A program made the translations under genes and the position numbers. A stretch of DNA of 64,000 nt from Nocardia puris (GTDB lineage Bacteria > Actinomycetota > Actinomycetes > Mycobacteriales > Mycobacteriaceae), in contig NZ_QNRE01000002.1 in the NCBI RefSeq assembly GCF_003315035.1, forward strand, positions 868,001-932,000, read 5' to 3'. Shown here one piece after another: positions 8,496-17,322 of the stretch (the first letter of the stretch is position 1; each line of letters begins with the position of its first letter). The notes under the pieces are model-generated. The model did not search any database and was not told the DNA's origin. It worked only from the letters and a program-made list of their open reading frames with translations.

Positions 8496-9470
8496 GTGCG
8501 GCACGATGACCACGTGGAGGTGGGCGTTTCGGGTGACGTGGCGGCGCGGTTGCGCGCGGCGGGGTGTGTGTTCGCCGAGGACGAAGCACGGTTGCTGACC
8601 GAGGCGGCGGGCGGTTCCGCCGTCGAGCTGGAGCGGTTGGTGTCGCAACGGGTTTCGGGCACGCCGCTGGAGCATCTGCTGGGGTGGGCCGAGTTCCGGG
8701 GAGTGCGGGTCGCGGTCGGGCCGGGGGTGTTCGTGCCGAGACAGCGGAGCGTTTTCCTCGTGGACGAGGCGTTGGCGCTGGTCCGGCACAGCATGAGGGC
8801 GCTCGGCGAGGACGCACCTTCGGCGACCGCGACGCGCCCCGGCACCCCCGCGTCCCACACGACCGCCACCCGTACACCCCACACGACCGCCGCACCATCT
8901 GGCACCGAGGCGTTCCTCGACGGCGCAGCACGATCCGGGCCGCAGCCGAACCGCCCCGTCATAGTCGATCTCTGCTGCGGGTCGGGCGCACTCGGACTCG
9001 CCCTGACCACCGCGCTGGCCGGCCAGGACATCCCCGTCGACCTGCACGCCGCCGATATCGAACCCGTCGCCGTCGCCTGCGCCCGCCGCAACCTCGCACC
9101 GATCGGCGGGTCCGTCTACGAGGGCGATCTCTTCACCCCACTCCCGCACCACCTCCGCGGCCGCGTCGACATCCTCCTCGCCAACACCCCCTACGTCCCC
9201 ACCGCCCACATCGCCGACATGCCGCCCGAGGCTCGCGACCACGAACCCCGCTCCGCCCTCGACGGCGGCCCCGACGGCCTCGACCTCTTCCGCCGCGTCG
9301 CCGCCGAAGCCCCGCACTGGCTCGCCCCGGGCGGCCACCTCCTCGTCGAGACGAGCACCGAACAAGCCCCGACCGCCACCGCGATCCTCACAACCCACGG
9401 CCTCACCCCACGCCTCGCCGAATCCGAGGAGCACTACGCCACCGTCGTCATCGGCACGTGCCCCGAGTGA
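8496..9470 (+). CDS. PrmC/HemK-related protein-(glutamine-N5) methyltransferase
   Basis: A 324-residue SAM-dependent methyltransferase related to PrmC, which methylates the GGQ glutamine of release factors. It has the helical N-terminal domain, SAM motif I VDLCCGSGALGLAL (residues 157-170), acidic motif DIEPVAVACARRN and the substrate motif NTPYVP in place of the canonical NPPY. It fits the actinobacterial subfamily with unassigned substrate. Residues about 104-150 between the two domains are a low-complexity Thr/Ala/Pro/His insertion. GTG 8496 gives the longest product; GTG 8514 is an alternative. Confidence 0.85.
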   Translation: MRHDDHVEVGVSGDVAARLRAAGCVFAEDEARLLTEAAGGSAVELERLVSQRVSGTPLEHLLGWAEFRGVRVAVGPGVFVPRQRSVFLVDEALALVRHSMRALGEDAPSATATRPGTPASHTTATRTPHTTAAPSGTEAFLDGAARSGPQPNRPVIVDLCCGSGALGLALTTALAGQDIPVDLHAADIEPVAVACARRNLAPIGGSVYEGDLFTPLPHHLRGRVDILLANTPYVPTAHIADMPPEARDHEPRSALDGGPDGLDLFRRVAAEAPHWLAPGGHLLVETSTEQAPTATAILTTHGLTPRLAESEEHYATVVIGTCPE

Positions 9471-9742
9471 GCCTGCGCTCGCAACATCTCGACCTGAATG
9501 ATCTCCGCGCGGTCGGGCTCGCCGACGGTGGCGCCTCGGCGGCGCGGCCGGTCTCGGCGGTGGGCGAGTCGTCGGCCTCCCCTGCCCACCGCATCCGCGA
9601 GCTACCGACAGCGACGGTCGTCCATCGACGGAACAGCCAAGCCCTCGCGATGCAGACCCGATCGCACCCCGACGTTCACCTTCGCCGGAGGCCGCGCGGC
9701 GATCCCCGAACCCCCGGCTTCCCTGACTCGAACTCGAATCCG

Positions 9743-10736
9743 TCAGTTGCCGAAGGGTTCCGGCGTCGTCGCCGGGTCCCCATCCAACGCGGCGGCCAGT
9801 CGCGGAACCGCGGTCTCGAGCAGGAACGGAATGCTCGGCGGGGAGTTGAAGCCCCACGCGCCGGCGAAGTCCTGGTCGAAGCCGCCCATGTTCAGGAATC
9901 GTCCCTCGCGGACCGCGGGCATCTGCTGGACGAGCGGGCTGGCGAAAGAGTCGGGGTCCACACCCTCGGCGACGAGCACGTCGGCCTCGAGCCGGTCGAT
10001 CAGTTCGAAGCTGATCTGTTCCGACCGCGCGGGGACCTGGAAACCCAGTTCGGTCAACCACCGGCTCCGGTAGTCGTCGACGCCCGGGCTGATCCGCAGA
10101 TCGCCCGTCCGGCTCAGCCCGAGCAGGAAGCGCGCCGACTTCCCGGCGAATTCGGGATGTTCGCGGATCGCGTCGTCGAAGAGCTGCCGCGTCTGGGCGA
10201 CCAACTCCTGGGCCCGATCCTCCCGACCCAGCGCCTTGCCGGTGATGCGGGTCTGCTCCTCCGAGGTCGTCGCGCCCGGCAGGACGCCGGCCGGTTCGGC
10301 CACGGTGGGCGCGATCGACGACAGGTCCCGGTAGCCCGTCTCATCGATGTAGGAGTTGATGCCCAGGATCAGATCCGGCTTCAGCGAGACGATCTTCTCG
10401 AGGTTCAACTCGGTGGCCCCCACGGTGGGTAAGGGCTTGTCGCGCACCGATTCCGGCGCCCACGGGCGCGACGGCGCATCCTAGCTGAGGAACTCCCGCA
10501 CGCCCACCGGCACCACGCCGAACGCCAGCGCGAAGTCCTGCTCGTTGAATCCGATCGTCACGACGCGCAGCGGCGTCGCCGGAATGACGGTCTGCCCGAA
10601 TCGGTGATCGATGGTGACGGGGTACCCCGCGCCACCGTCCGCACCACCCGACTCCGGTGCACCGTCCTCGACCGGACGCGCACCCGGCGACCACCAGCAC
10701 CAGTCCGGCGATCACCGGAAGCAGCGAACGGAGCAC
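9743..10736 (-). pseudogene. Iron-siderophore ABC transporter substrate-binding lipoprotein, frameshifted and interrupted by amber
   Basis: The minus strand from GTG 10736 starts a lipoprotein signal with lipobox VVAGC. The signal frame and the body frame differ by one base, around 10673-10680. The body then reads [15 protein letters not shown] and [16 protein letters not shown] up to an in-frame TAG at 10481-10483, where a tyrosine codon is expected (FLS-stop-DAPSRPWAP). It continues as 230 intact residues of the Fep/FhuD-like periplasmic-binding fold (KIVSLKPDLILG, VAEGVDPDSFASP, FLLETAVPRLAAAL). Two lesions make a functional product unlikely unless they are assembly errors. An iron box sits 25 bases before the start. 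No permease or ATPase genes are adjacent. Confidence 0.75.
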
Positions 10737-10760
10737 GGGATCTACCAAGTGGTCGCAACA

Positions 10761-10779
10761 TATGGTTGGGCTAACCACG
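10761..10779. promoter_or_regulatory. Probable IdeR/DmdR1 iron box
   Basis: TATGGTTGGGCTAACCACG matches the actinobacterial iron-box consensus TTAGGTTAGGCTAACCTAA at 13 of 19 positions, including all of GGTT and GGCTAACC. It lies 25 bases upstream of the broken siderophore-binding gene, as expected for Fe(II)-IdeR repression. Confidence 0.65.
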
Positions 10780-10822
10780 CTCGCCGAGCGGCGGCGGGCG
10801 GGGCCCGCCGCCGGCGATCGTC

Positions 10823-11653
10823 CTACTTCTTCCGCCCGGTGAACTGGTCCATCGAGCGGTAGACGCCCACCGTGTCGAGGAACATGTCGCGCAGTTTGAT
10901 GGGCAGCAGACCGGAGAGCGCCTTGTTGAGCCGCGAGGTCCAGGGCAGGATCACCAGCGGCGTGCCGTCCTTCATCTGCTTCCAGGACGTGTCGACCACC
11001 TCGTCCTGGTCCAGGATCGGGGTGAGCCAGAAACCCTTGGCGCCGTCGAACATTCCGGTGTTGATGTAGGTCGGGCAGACGGTGGTGACCTTCACATGGT
11101 CGTGCCCGGCCTGCTCGAGTTCCAGGCGCACCGAATCCGACCAGCCCAGCGCCGCCCACTTCGACGCCGCGTACACGGCCATGCGCGGGTTGGACACCAG
11201 GCCCGCCGAGGAGGCGATGGTGAGCACGCGCGCCTGGCCGGTGCCCTGCACCATGGCGGGCAGGAACTCCAGGGTGAGGTACATCGGGGCGAGCGAGTTG
11301 ATCGCCATGGTCTTGTCGATGTCGGCGCGGTCGTCGGTCTCCCAGAAGTACCGGTTGCCGCGCACGATGCCCGCGTTATTGACCAGGATGTCGATGCCGC
11401 CGACGGCCTCGCGGGTGGCGGTGGCGCCCTCGCCGATGGCGTCGCGGTCGGACACATCCACTACGAAGCGGTGGATCTCGGTGCCCTTACCGGACAGCTC
11501 GTCGGCGGTCTCCTTCAGCGCCACCTCGTTGACGTCCCACAGCGCCACCGCGGCGGCGCCCTCGCGCACCGCGCGTTCGGCGAACAGCTTGCCCAGGCCC
11601 ATCGCGGCGCCCGTGACCAGCACCTTCTTACCCGCGACCGAGTCGAGTTTCAT
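10823..11653 (-). CDS. SDR family oxidoreductase
   Basis: A 276-residue classical short-chain dehydrogenase. The cofactor loop is TGAAMGLG (near residue 16), the NNAG motif is present, and the catalytic serine, tyrosine and lysine are in IASSAGLVSN and YAASKWA. The C-terminal extension (LSGLLPIKLRDMFLDTVGVYRSMDQFTGRKK region) resembles SDRs of mycobacteria and nocardiae thought to act on lipid alcohols. ATG 11653 follows the stop of the aldehyde dehydrogenase gene by 27 bases, so the two are co-transcribed; an alcohol-to-aldehyde-to-acid route is plausible but the substrate is unknown. Confidence 0.88.
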   Translation of the reverse strand: MKLDSVAGKKVLVTGAAMGLGKLFAERAVREGAAAVALWDVNEVALKETADELSGKGTEIHRFVVDVSDRDAIGEGATATREAVGGIDILVNNAGIVRGNRYFWETDDRADIDKTMAINSLAPMYLTLEFLPAMVQGTGQARVLTIASSAGLVSNPRMAVYAASKWAALGWSDSVRLELEQAGHDHVKVTTVCPTYINTGMFDGAKGFWLTPILDQDEVVDTSWKQMKDGTPLVILPWTSRLNKALSGLLPIKLRDMFLDTVGVYRSMDQFTGRKK

Positions 11654-11679
11654 GAATGCTCCGGATTCCGTTCTCGGCG

Positions 11680-13251
11680 TCACTTCTGACGCAGTGTCTT
11701 CATGACGCCGAAGTACAACGTCATCGTCTTGGCCCACAGCTGCTCGGACATGCCGGGCAGGGGCGCGATGGGCAGCACCCGCTGGACCGCGATGGTCTGG
11801 GTGTCGATGTATTTGAGCAGGCCCTCCGGTCCGTGCCTGCGGCCGGTGCCGGAGATGCCCAGCCCGCCCGACGGCGCGTCGGCGCTGCCCCACGCGGCGA
11901 TGAACCCCTCGTTGACGTTCACCGAGCCGGCGTTGATCCGGGCCGCGATCTCACGGCCACGGCCGGCGTCCTTGGTCCAGACGCTGGCGTTGAGCCCGTA
12001 GGCGGTGTCGTTGGCGGCGGCCACCGCCTCGTCGTCGCTCGCGACGCGGTAGACCGAGACGACCGGGCCGAAGGTCTCCTCGCGGTAGACGGTCATGCCG
12101 GGGCGCACGTCGGCGAGCACGGTCGGCTCGTAGAAGTAGGGGCCGAGGTCGGGGCGGGCGCGGCCACCGGCCAGGACCGTCGCGCCCTTGGCGACGGCGT
12201 CGTCCACGTGAGAACTCACCGTGTCGAGCTGGCGCTGGAAGGTCAGCGACCCCATATCGCTGTCGTAGTTCAGTGCCGCGCCCAGCTTCAGCGCCCGCAC
12301 GTTCGCGACGAACTCGCCCACGAACTTGTCGTAGACGCCGTCGTGGACGTAGATGCGCTCCATCGATTCGCACAGCTGCCCGGCCGAGGAGAAGCACGCC
12401 CGCACGGCGACCTTCGCCGCCCGCGACACGTCCGCGTCGGCCAGCACCAGCAGCGGGTTCTTGCCGCCCAGCTCCAGCGAGTACCCGATCAGCCGCTCGC
12501 CGGCCTGCCGGGCGATGGTGCGGCCGGTCGCGCTGGACCCGGTGTAGTCGACGTAGTCGGCGCGCCCGATCACCTCGCCGCCGATCTCGCGCCCGCGCCC
12601 GAGCACGGCCTGCCACAGCCCGCGCGGCAGTCCGGCGCGCACGGCGGCGTCGATGGCCCACAGCGCGGTGAGCGCGGTCTGGTTGTCGGGGCGCGCGATC
12701 ACGGCGTTGCCCGCGACCAGGGCGGGCAGCGCGTCGGAGGCGGCCAGCGCGAGCGGGTAGTTCCACGGCGAGATCACCGCGACCACGCCCTTGGGCCGGT
12801 GGCGCACGTCCACCTGGGTGAGCACGGGCAGCACGCCGCGCGGCTTGCGGGTGGCGAGCAGTTTCTCCGCGACCGAGGCGTAGTAGCGGGCGTTCACCGC
12901 GACGTCGCCGACCTCGTCGAACGCGTGCGCGCGGGACTTGCCGGTCTCGGTCTGCACGATGTCGAGGATGGCGTCCTGCTCGGCGAGCACGAGGTCGTGG
13001 AAGCGGCGCAGCACCGCGACCCGCTCGCGCACGGGCGTGGCGGCCCACTCGCCCTGGGCGGCGCGGGCGGTGGCGAAGGCGCGGTCGATGTCGTCGACGG
13101 AGGACTGCGGCAGCTCGGCGATGCGCTGCCCGGTGGCGGGCGCGGACACCTCGACCGCGGGCGCGCCGCCCGCGACGGCGTGCTCGAGCAGCGACCGGAC
13201 CAGCCCGGCGGGCAGCGCGGCGTCGGCGGACAGCGTGGGGGCGGTCGTCAT
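11680..13251 (-). CDS. gabD2: Succinate-semialdehyde dehydrogenase (NADP+) family aldehyde dehydrogenase
   Basis: A 523-residue aldehyde dehydrogenase that aligns with mycobacterial GabD2. The catalytic glutamate is in SLELGGKNPLLVL and the nucleophilic cysteine in SSAGQLCESMERI; NAD(P)-fold landmarks VISPWNYPL, YTGSSATGR and EETFGPVVSVY are present. The family oxidises succinate semialdehyde or other aldehydes to acids. It heads a two-gene operon with the downstream SDR gene and is divergent from a TetR regulator, which probably controls it through the palindrome at 13290-13317. The substrate in this organism is not proven. Confidence 0.85.
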   Translation of the reverse strand: MTTAPTLSADAALPAGLVRSLLEHAVAGGAPAVEVSAPATGQRIAELPQSSVDDIDRAFATARAAQGEWAATPVRERVAVLRRFHDLVLAEQDAILDIVQTETGKSRAHAFDEVGDVAVNARYYASVAEKLLATRKPRGVLPVLTQVDVRHRPKGVVAVISPWNYPLALAASDALPALVAGNAVIARPDNQTALTALWAIDAAVRAGLPRGLWQAVLGRGREIGGEVIGRADYVDYTGSSATGRTIARQAGERLIGYSLELGGKNPLLVLADADVSRAAKVAVRACFSSAGQLCESMERIYVHDGVYDKFVGEFVANVRALKLGAALNYDSDMGSLTFQRQLDTVSSHVDDAVAKGATVLAGGRARPDLGPYFYEPTVLADVRPGMTVYREETFGPVVSVYRVASDDEAVAAANDTAYGLNASVWTKDAGRGREIAARINAGSVNVNEGFIAAWGSADAPSGGLGISGTGRRHGPEGLLKYIDTQTIAVQRVLPIAPLPGMSEQLWAKTMTLYFGVMKTLRQK

Positions 13252-13289
13252 TGTCGGCCCTCTCGGAAAGCGGAACGTCGCCGGTCCGC

Positions 13290-13317
13290 ATTAAATGAAC
13301 AGTGGTGTTAGATTAAT
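13290..13317. promoter_or_regulatory. Imperfect palindrome, probable TetR operator
   Basis: This 28-base AT-rich element starts ATTAA and ends TTAAT, with an inner AACA/TGTT pair; 18 of 28 positions are symmetric. It is the only AT-rich stretch in the gap between the divergent TetR and gabD2 genes. A TTGACA-like -35 for gabD2 (TGTCAA at 13335-13340 on the plus strand) lies just beyond, so binding would block that promoter. Confidence 0.55.
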
Positions 13318-13389
13318 GCCTGCACGGCGTCGCGTGTCAAGCTCTTGGTGTGCGGCACAGACATCCCAGGAATCCGGCTGTGAGGTCTC

Positions 13390-14076
13390 ATGGTGACCAC
13401 TGAGGTGGGCAGCGCCCGGCGCGGACGTCCGCCGCAGACGGCGGAGCAGGCCGAGGAGGTGCGGTCGCGGATCGTGCTGGCCACGGCCGAGGTCTTCACG
13501 CGTACGGGGTCGCGGGGGCTGAGCGTCGCGCAGATCATCGAGCAGGCCGGGATCGCGCGGCCGACCTTCTACCGCTACTTCGGCAACGCGACCGAACCGC
13601 TGCACGTGCTGCTGACCACGTCGAACGACGGATTGGTCGGCGGCATCCGCGCCGCCCTCACCGGCACCGACGAGCCGGTGGAACTCGGCATCCGCCTGAT
13701 CGACGCCTACCTGGACTGGGCGCGCGGCCACGGCCCGATGCTGCGTCCGCTCTTCGCGGAACTGCACGATCCCGGCTCGCCCGTGTCGGAGTACCGGGAG
13801 CGCGCGCTCGAGGACATCCGCGTCACGGTGCGGGAGACGTTCACCGAACTCGGCAGGCCGGTCCCCTCCCCCTTGGACCTCGACGCGGCGCTGCACGTCT
13901 GCGAGTACGTGGTCTACCGGATCTCGTCGGGCACCGCGCCCGGCGGGGAGCCCGACGCCGAGACGGTCGCGGAGGCCAGGCTCACCATGATCCGCGTCCT
14001 GCTCACCACCCTCGGCACCCGCACGGACATCGAATACGCCTTGACGATTCCGAACCTGTTCGCCGAAGACCCGTGA
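13390..14076 (+). CDS. TetR/AcrR family transcriptional regulator
   Basis: A 228-residue regulator. The N-terminal helix-turn-helix covers roughly residues 25-70 (TAEVFTRTGSRGLSVAQIIEQAG and RPTFYRYFGN, written in two pieces), followed by a helical ligand-binding domain. It is divergent from the gabD2-SDR operon, with a shared 138-base gap carrying a palindrome, so autoregulation and repression of the operon are likely. The inducer is unknown; an aldehyde or fatty-acid-derived ligand would fit. Confidence 0.88.
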   Translation: MVTTEVGSARRGRPPQTAEQAEEVRSRIVLATAEVFTRTGSRGLSVAQIIEQAGIARPTFYRYFGNATEPLHVLLTTSNDGLVGGIRAALTGTDEPVELGIRLIDAYLDWARGHGPMLRPLFAELHDPGSPVSEYRERALEDIRVTVRETFTELGRPVPSPLDLDAALHVCEYVVYRISSGTAPGGEPDAETVAEARLTMIRVLLTTLGTRTDIEYALTIPNLFAEDP

Positions 14077-14213
14077 GAGACAGGGGCTCTCGCAGGAACT
14101 TCGTGACGAGCGCGAGCAGGAGGCGGTGCGGGAGACTGCGGTAGCGCATCTGGTTGACCGCGCCGGACATGGTCAGGCCCAGATCCGGGACGCGATAGAG
14201 CACGCGTGGGTTG

Positions 14214-15710
14214 CTAGCGCGCACTCACAGCGCTGCCTGCGGTCTTCCCCGACCGCTCGAACCGCAGTGCGCCGTCCTCGATGCGCTGGTGCCGCAAGGT
14301 GATCAGGTCGCGCAGGTAGTTCATGCGGAGTTTCCACGGGGCGCGGTCGCCCTGCATCGGGAACAGGGTGGCGGCGCGCAGGACGTAGCCGGGCATGAAG
14401 TTCTCGAACAGCGGCGCCTTGCCGACGGACGGGTCGCGGACCGGCACGCAGGTCGCGTACCCGCGAGAATCCATGTGGCGCAACAGCCGGACGACGTACT
14501 CGCTCACCAGATCGGCCTTCAGCGTCCAGGAGGCGTTGGTGTAGCCGATCACGAACGCGAAGTTCGGCACGCCCGAGAGCATCAACGCCTTGTAGGCGAG
14601 GTGGTCGGCCATCGATACGGGGCGCCCGTCCACGGCCAGGTCGATCCCGCCGAACGCCAGCAGGTTCAATCCCGTTGCCGTGACGATGATGTCGGCGTCC
14701 AGCGCCGCCCCGGATTCGAAGGCCAGGCCGGTCTCGGTGAACGACGCGATGCGGTCGGTGACGATGTCGAGCTCGCCCTTGCGGATGGCGCGGAAGAAGT
14801 CGCCATTGGGCGCCAAACACAACCGTTGATCCCACGGTCCATAACGGGGCGTGAAGTGGGTGTCGATGTCGTATCCCTCGGGCAGCCAGCGCTGCTGCCA
14901 GCCGCGGATGCGGGCCCGCATGCGCTCCGGGTAACGCTGGCTGAGTTGGTAGATCGCGGTGGCGACGGCGACGTTCTTCGCCCGCGCCACGGCGTAGGCC
15001 GCCTTGGCGGGCAGGAACTTCCGGGCCCGCAGGGCCAGATCGTCGCGGGCGGGCGCGGAGATGACGTAACTCGGCGACCGCTGCACCATGGTCACGTGCG
15101 CGCCGCGCGCGGTGAGCGCCGGGCCCAGCGTGACCGCCGTGGCGCCGCTGCCGATGACGGCGACGCGCTTGCCCGCGACATCCAGATCATCGGGCCAGTG
15201 CTGCGGGTGCACGACCGGGCCCGGAAACCGTTCCGCGCCCGCGAATTCCGGCGTGTAGCCCTCGTCGTAGCGGTAGTAGCCGGAGCAGCAGAACAGGAAA
15301 CCCGCCGTGAGCGTGAAGGTTTCGCCGCTATCGGTGCGTTCCACGCGCACCGTCCACCGGCTCTCCGCCGACGACCAGTCCGCCGCGACCACCCGGTGGT
15401 GGTACCGGACGCACTCCTCCACCTCGTATTCGGCCGCCGTCGCGCGAACGTAATCGAGGATGTCACTCCCGGAGGCGATCGCCTCCTCGCCCAGCCACGG
15501 CCGGAACCGGTACCCGAGCGTGTACATGTCGGAGTCGGAGCGAATTCCGGGGTAGCGGAACAGGTCCCAGGTGCCGCCCAGCGCACCCCGGCTCTCCAGC
15601 ACCACCACACGCCGCCGCGGGAACGCGCGACGCACCTGGCAGGCCGCCCCGATCCCGGACAGCCCGGCCCCCACGATGAGCACGTCCACCTGCTCGCCCG
15701 CGGTCGTCAT
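14214..15710 (-). CDS. Flavin-containing monooxygenase, Baeyer-Villiger type
   Basis: A 498-residue enzyme related to mycobacterial EthA and MymA. It has the FAD loop VLIVGAGLSGIGAAC, the Baeyer-Villiger fingerprint FxGxxxHxxxWP (FPGPVVHPQHWP), the NADPH loop VIGSGATAV and the C-terminal ATGLN motif. These enzymes insert oxygen next to ketones or oxidise sulfur compounds; EthA activates ethionamide. Its nearest neighbours are a convergent TetR gene and, across a 550-base gap, the divergent lactone cluster. Whether it modifies the product of that cluster is unknown. Confidence 0.88.
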   Translation of the reverse strand: MTTAGEQVDVLIVGAGLSGIGAACQVRRAFPRRRVVVLESRGALGGTWDLFRYPGIRSDSDMYTLGYRFRPWLGEEAIASGSDILDYVRATAAEYEVEECVRYHHRVVAADWSSAESRWTVRVERTDSGETFTLTAGFLFCCSGYYRYDEGYTPEFAGAERFPGPVVHPQHWPDDLDVAGKRVAVIGSGATAVTLGPALTARGAHVTMVQRSPSYVISAPARDDLALRARKFLPAKAAYAVARAKNVAVATAIYQLSQRYPERMRARIRGWQQRWLPEGYDIDTHFTPRYGPWDQRLCLAPNGDFFRAIRKGELDIVTDRIASFTETGLAFESGAALDADIIVTATGLNLLAFGGIDLAVDGRPVSMADHLAYKALMLSGVPNFAFVIGYTNASWTLKADLVSEYVVRLLRHMDSRGYATCVPVRDPSVGKAPLFENFMPGYVLRAATLFPMQGDRAPWKLRMNYLRDLITLRHQRIEDGALRFERSGKTAGSAVSAR

Positions 15711-15940
15711 CGCACCACTCCTTCGACTCCGCGCGGTCGCGCTTTCCGCCGCGTCCGCGATACCCGGAGCCTATCGCCCGGACCGTCCGCCGCCGCACGC
15801 GCGGCCGGATCCCCGATTTGTCTTCGGCGACAAGACGGCACCGGAGAAATTAGGATCCGACGACATTGCTGGATGCACGCGAAACGGCATCGCAGTCCAC
15901 TTCCACTCCCATGAGTCGAGTGAAGTCACTCACATAGTCG

Positions 15941-15966
15941 CTGGACACGGACCATATTTTGTCCAG
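15941..15966. promoter_or_regulatory. 7-bp inverted repeat CTGGACA-N12-TGTCCAG
   Basis: Arms at 15941-15947 and 15960-15966 are exact complements around an AT-rich centre containing CCATATTTT. The layout suits a dimeric regulator binding site between the monooxygenase and nltA promoters. Confidence 0.4.
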
Positions 15967-16054
15967 TTCCCCGCACCCGATTCAGGTTCGCCAAAAGTTA
16001 GCTGACGCACGTCGCGCGACCCACTCCCACCTGGAACGATGTCGCGAACACGCA

Positions 16055-16096
16055 CGGTCACGGCCATAGCCATCGGCCATAGCCACGCGGTGACCG
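16055..16096. promoter_or_regulatory. Inverted repeat enclosing a tandem direct repeat
   Basis: CGGTCAC (16055-16061) and GTGACCG (16090-16096) are perfect inverted arms. Between them the 12-mer CGGCCATAGCCA occurs twice with a 13-base period (16061-16072 and 16074-16085). It lies 167 bases before the nltA start and is a candidate operator. Confidence 0.45.
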
Positions 16097-16262
16097 ATAT
16101 CCGATACCCACAGATACAGAAACTTGAATGCCCCTCCCGCGCAGCCGCATTCGCCCGCCGGACGCGTTCACGTTTCTAGTTACTCTCGGGTAACGTTCCG
16201 TCACGTCGACGATCAGCGCTGATCCTCCGAGCGTCTCCGCCACCGATTCCCAGGAGCATCCC

Positions 16263-17312
16263 GTGCCGCATTCCCGCTTCGAATCCATCGGCGCCCATCT
16301 GCCCTCGACAATCGTCACCACCGAGGAGTTGATCGGCCGGCTGAAAGTGCCGCCCCAGTTCGATCTCGAGAAAATCACCGGAATCAAAGAACGCCGGGTG
16401 CACGATACGCGTCCGGAAAGTTACGAGGATTCCTTCGCGCTCGCGATCGCCGCGGCCGAGGATTGTTTGTCCAGGTCGAGCTACTCCGCGGGCGACCTCG
16501 ACGTGATCATCTCCAGTTCCATCACGCGCAGCCGCCACGCCACCCGCGTCTACATGGAGCCGTCGTTCGCGTCCACCATCGGCAAACATCTCGGCGCCCG
16601 CGACGCGATTACCTTCGACGTATCCAATGCCTGCGCCGGAATGCTCACGGGCACCTACATTCTGGACCGGATGATCCGCGCCGGCGTGGTGCGCAACGGC
16701 ATGGTCGTCAGTGGTGAGGCCATTACCCCGATCGCCGAAACGGCCGTCGACGAGATCACCGAGAAATACGATCTCCAATTCGCCTCGCTCTCGGTCGGCG
16801 ATTCCGGCTGCGCCGTCGTGCTGGACCGCGCCGTGGACGACGCGGACAAGATCCACTACATCGAGCTGATGACGGCCTCCGAACACTCGCACCTGTGCCT
16901 GGGCATGCCGAGCGGGCGCACCCCCGGCGTCGCGCTCTACACCGACAACCGCAAGATGCACAACGAAGCGCGGTTCATGCTGTGGCCCAACGCTCAGGAC
17001 GTCTACCTGCGCGAACGCGGCACCACCTTCGCCGACGAGGACTTCGACTACATCATCCATCATCAGTTCGGCGCGGCGGCCGTGCCGTACGCGAACGCCA
17101 TCGCCGCGCGCGAGTTCGGCACACCGATGCCGCCGGACCTGAACGTGATCCACAAGTACGGGAACACCTCCACCACGTCGCATTTCATCGTGCTGCACGA
17201 TCAGCTCGGTGATCAGGCCATCCCGGCCGGGTCGAAGGTGCTGATGATCCCCGCGGCGTCCGGTGTCGTCACCGGCTTCCTGTCCACCACCATCTCCTCC
17301 CTGAAGGTCTGA
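16263..17312 (+). CDS. nltA: OleA/NltA-like 3-oxoacyl synthase III family thiolase, catalytic subunit
   Basis: A 349-residue KAS III/thiolase-fold protein. The catalytic set is complete: Cys124 in SNACAGML, His267 in IIHHQFG and Asn301 in KYGNTST. Glu99 in the MEPS segment lies about 25 residues before the cysteine, where OleA has the glutamate that serves as base for the partner subunit. OleA-type enzymes join two fatty acyl-CoAs head to head to a 2-alkyl-3-keto acid. GTG 16263 is preceded by CAGGAG. It is the first gene of a seven-gene same-strand array. The match to the nocardiolactone genes of Nocardia brasiliensis rests on gene order and motifs. Confidence 0.85.
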   Translation: MPHSRFESIGAHLPSTIVTTEELIGRLKVPPQFDLEKITGIKERRVHDTRPESYEDSFALAIAAAEDCLSRSSYSAGDLDVIISSSITRSRHATRVYMEPSFASTIGKHLGARDAITFDVSNACAGMLTGTYILDRMIRAGVVRNGMVVSGEAITPIAETAVDEITEKYDLQFASLSVGDSGCAVVLDRAVDDADKIHYIELMTASEHSHLCLGMPSGRTPGVALYTDNRKMHNEARFMLWPNAQDVYLRERGTTFADEDFDYIIHHQFGAAAVPYANAIAAREFGTPMPPDLNVIHKYGNTSTTSHFIVLHDQLGDQAIPAGSKVLMIPAASGVVTGFLSTTISSLKV

Positions 17313-17322
17313 GGTCATCGTC

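Larger units (their letters stand above)
15711..16262. other. Control region upstream of the nlt-like cluster
   Basis: About 550 bases without a credible gene, lying between the divergent monooxygenase and nltA. GC content drops in 15820-16020 compared with the flanks. It contains at least two repeat structures (15941-15966 and 16055-16096) listed separately. Confidence 0.6.

Noticed and set aside
15571..16005. 144-codon plus-strand frame upstream of nltA
   Set aside because: Its first half is antisense to the monooxygenase and its second half has no family signal; it is better read as control DNA.
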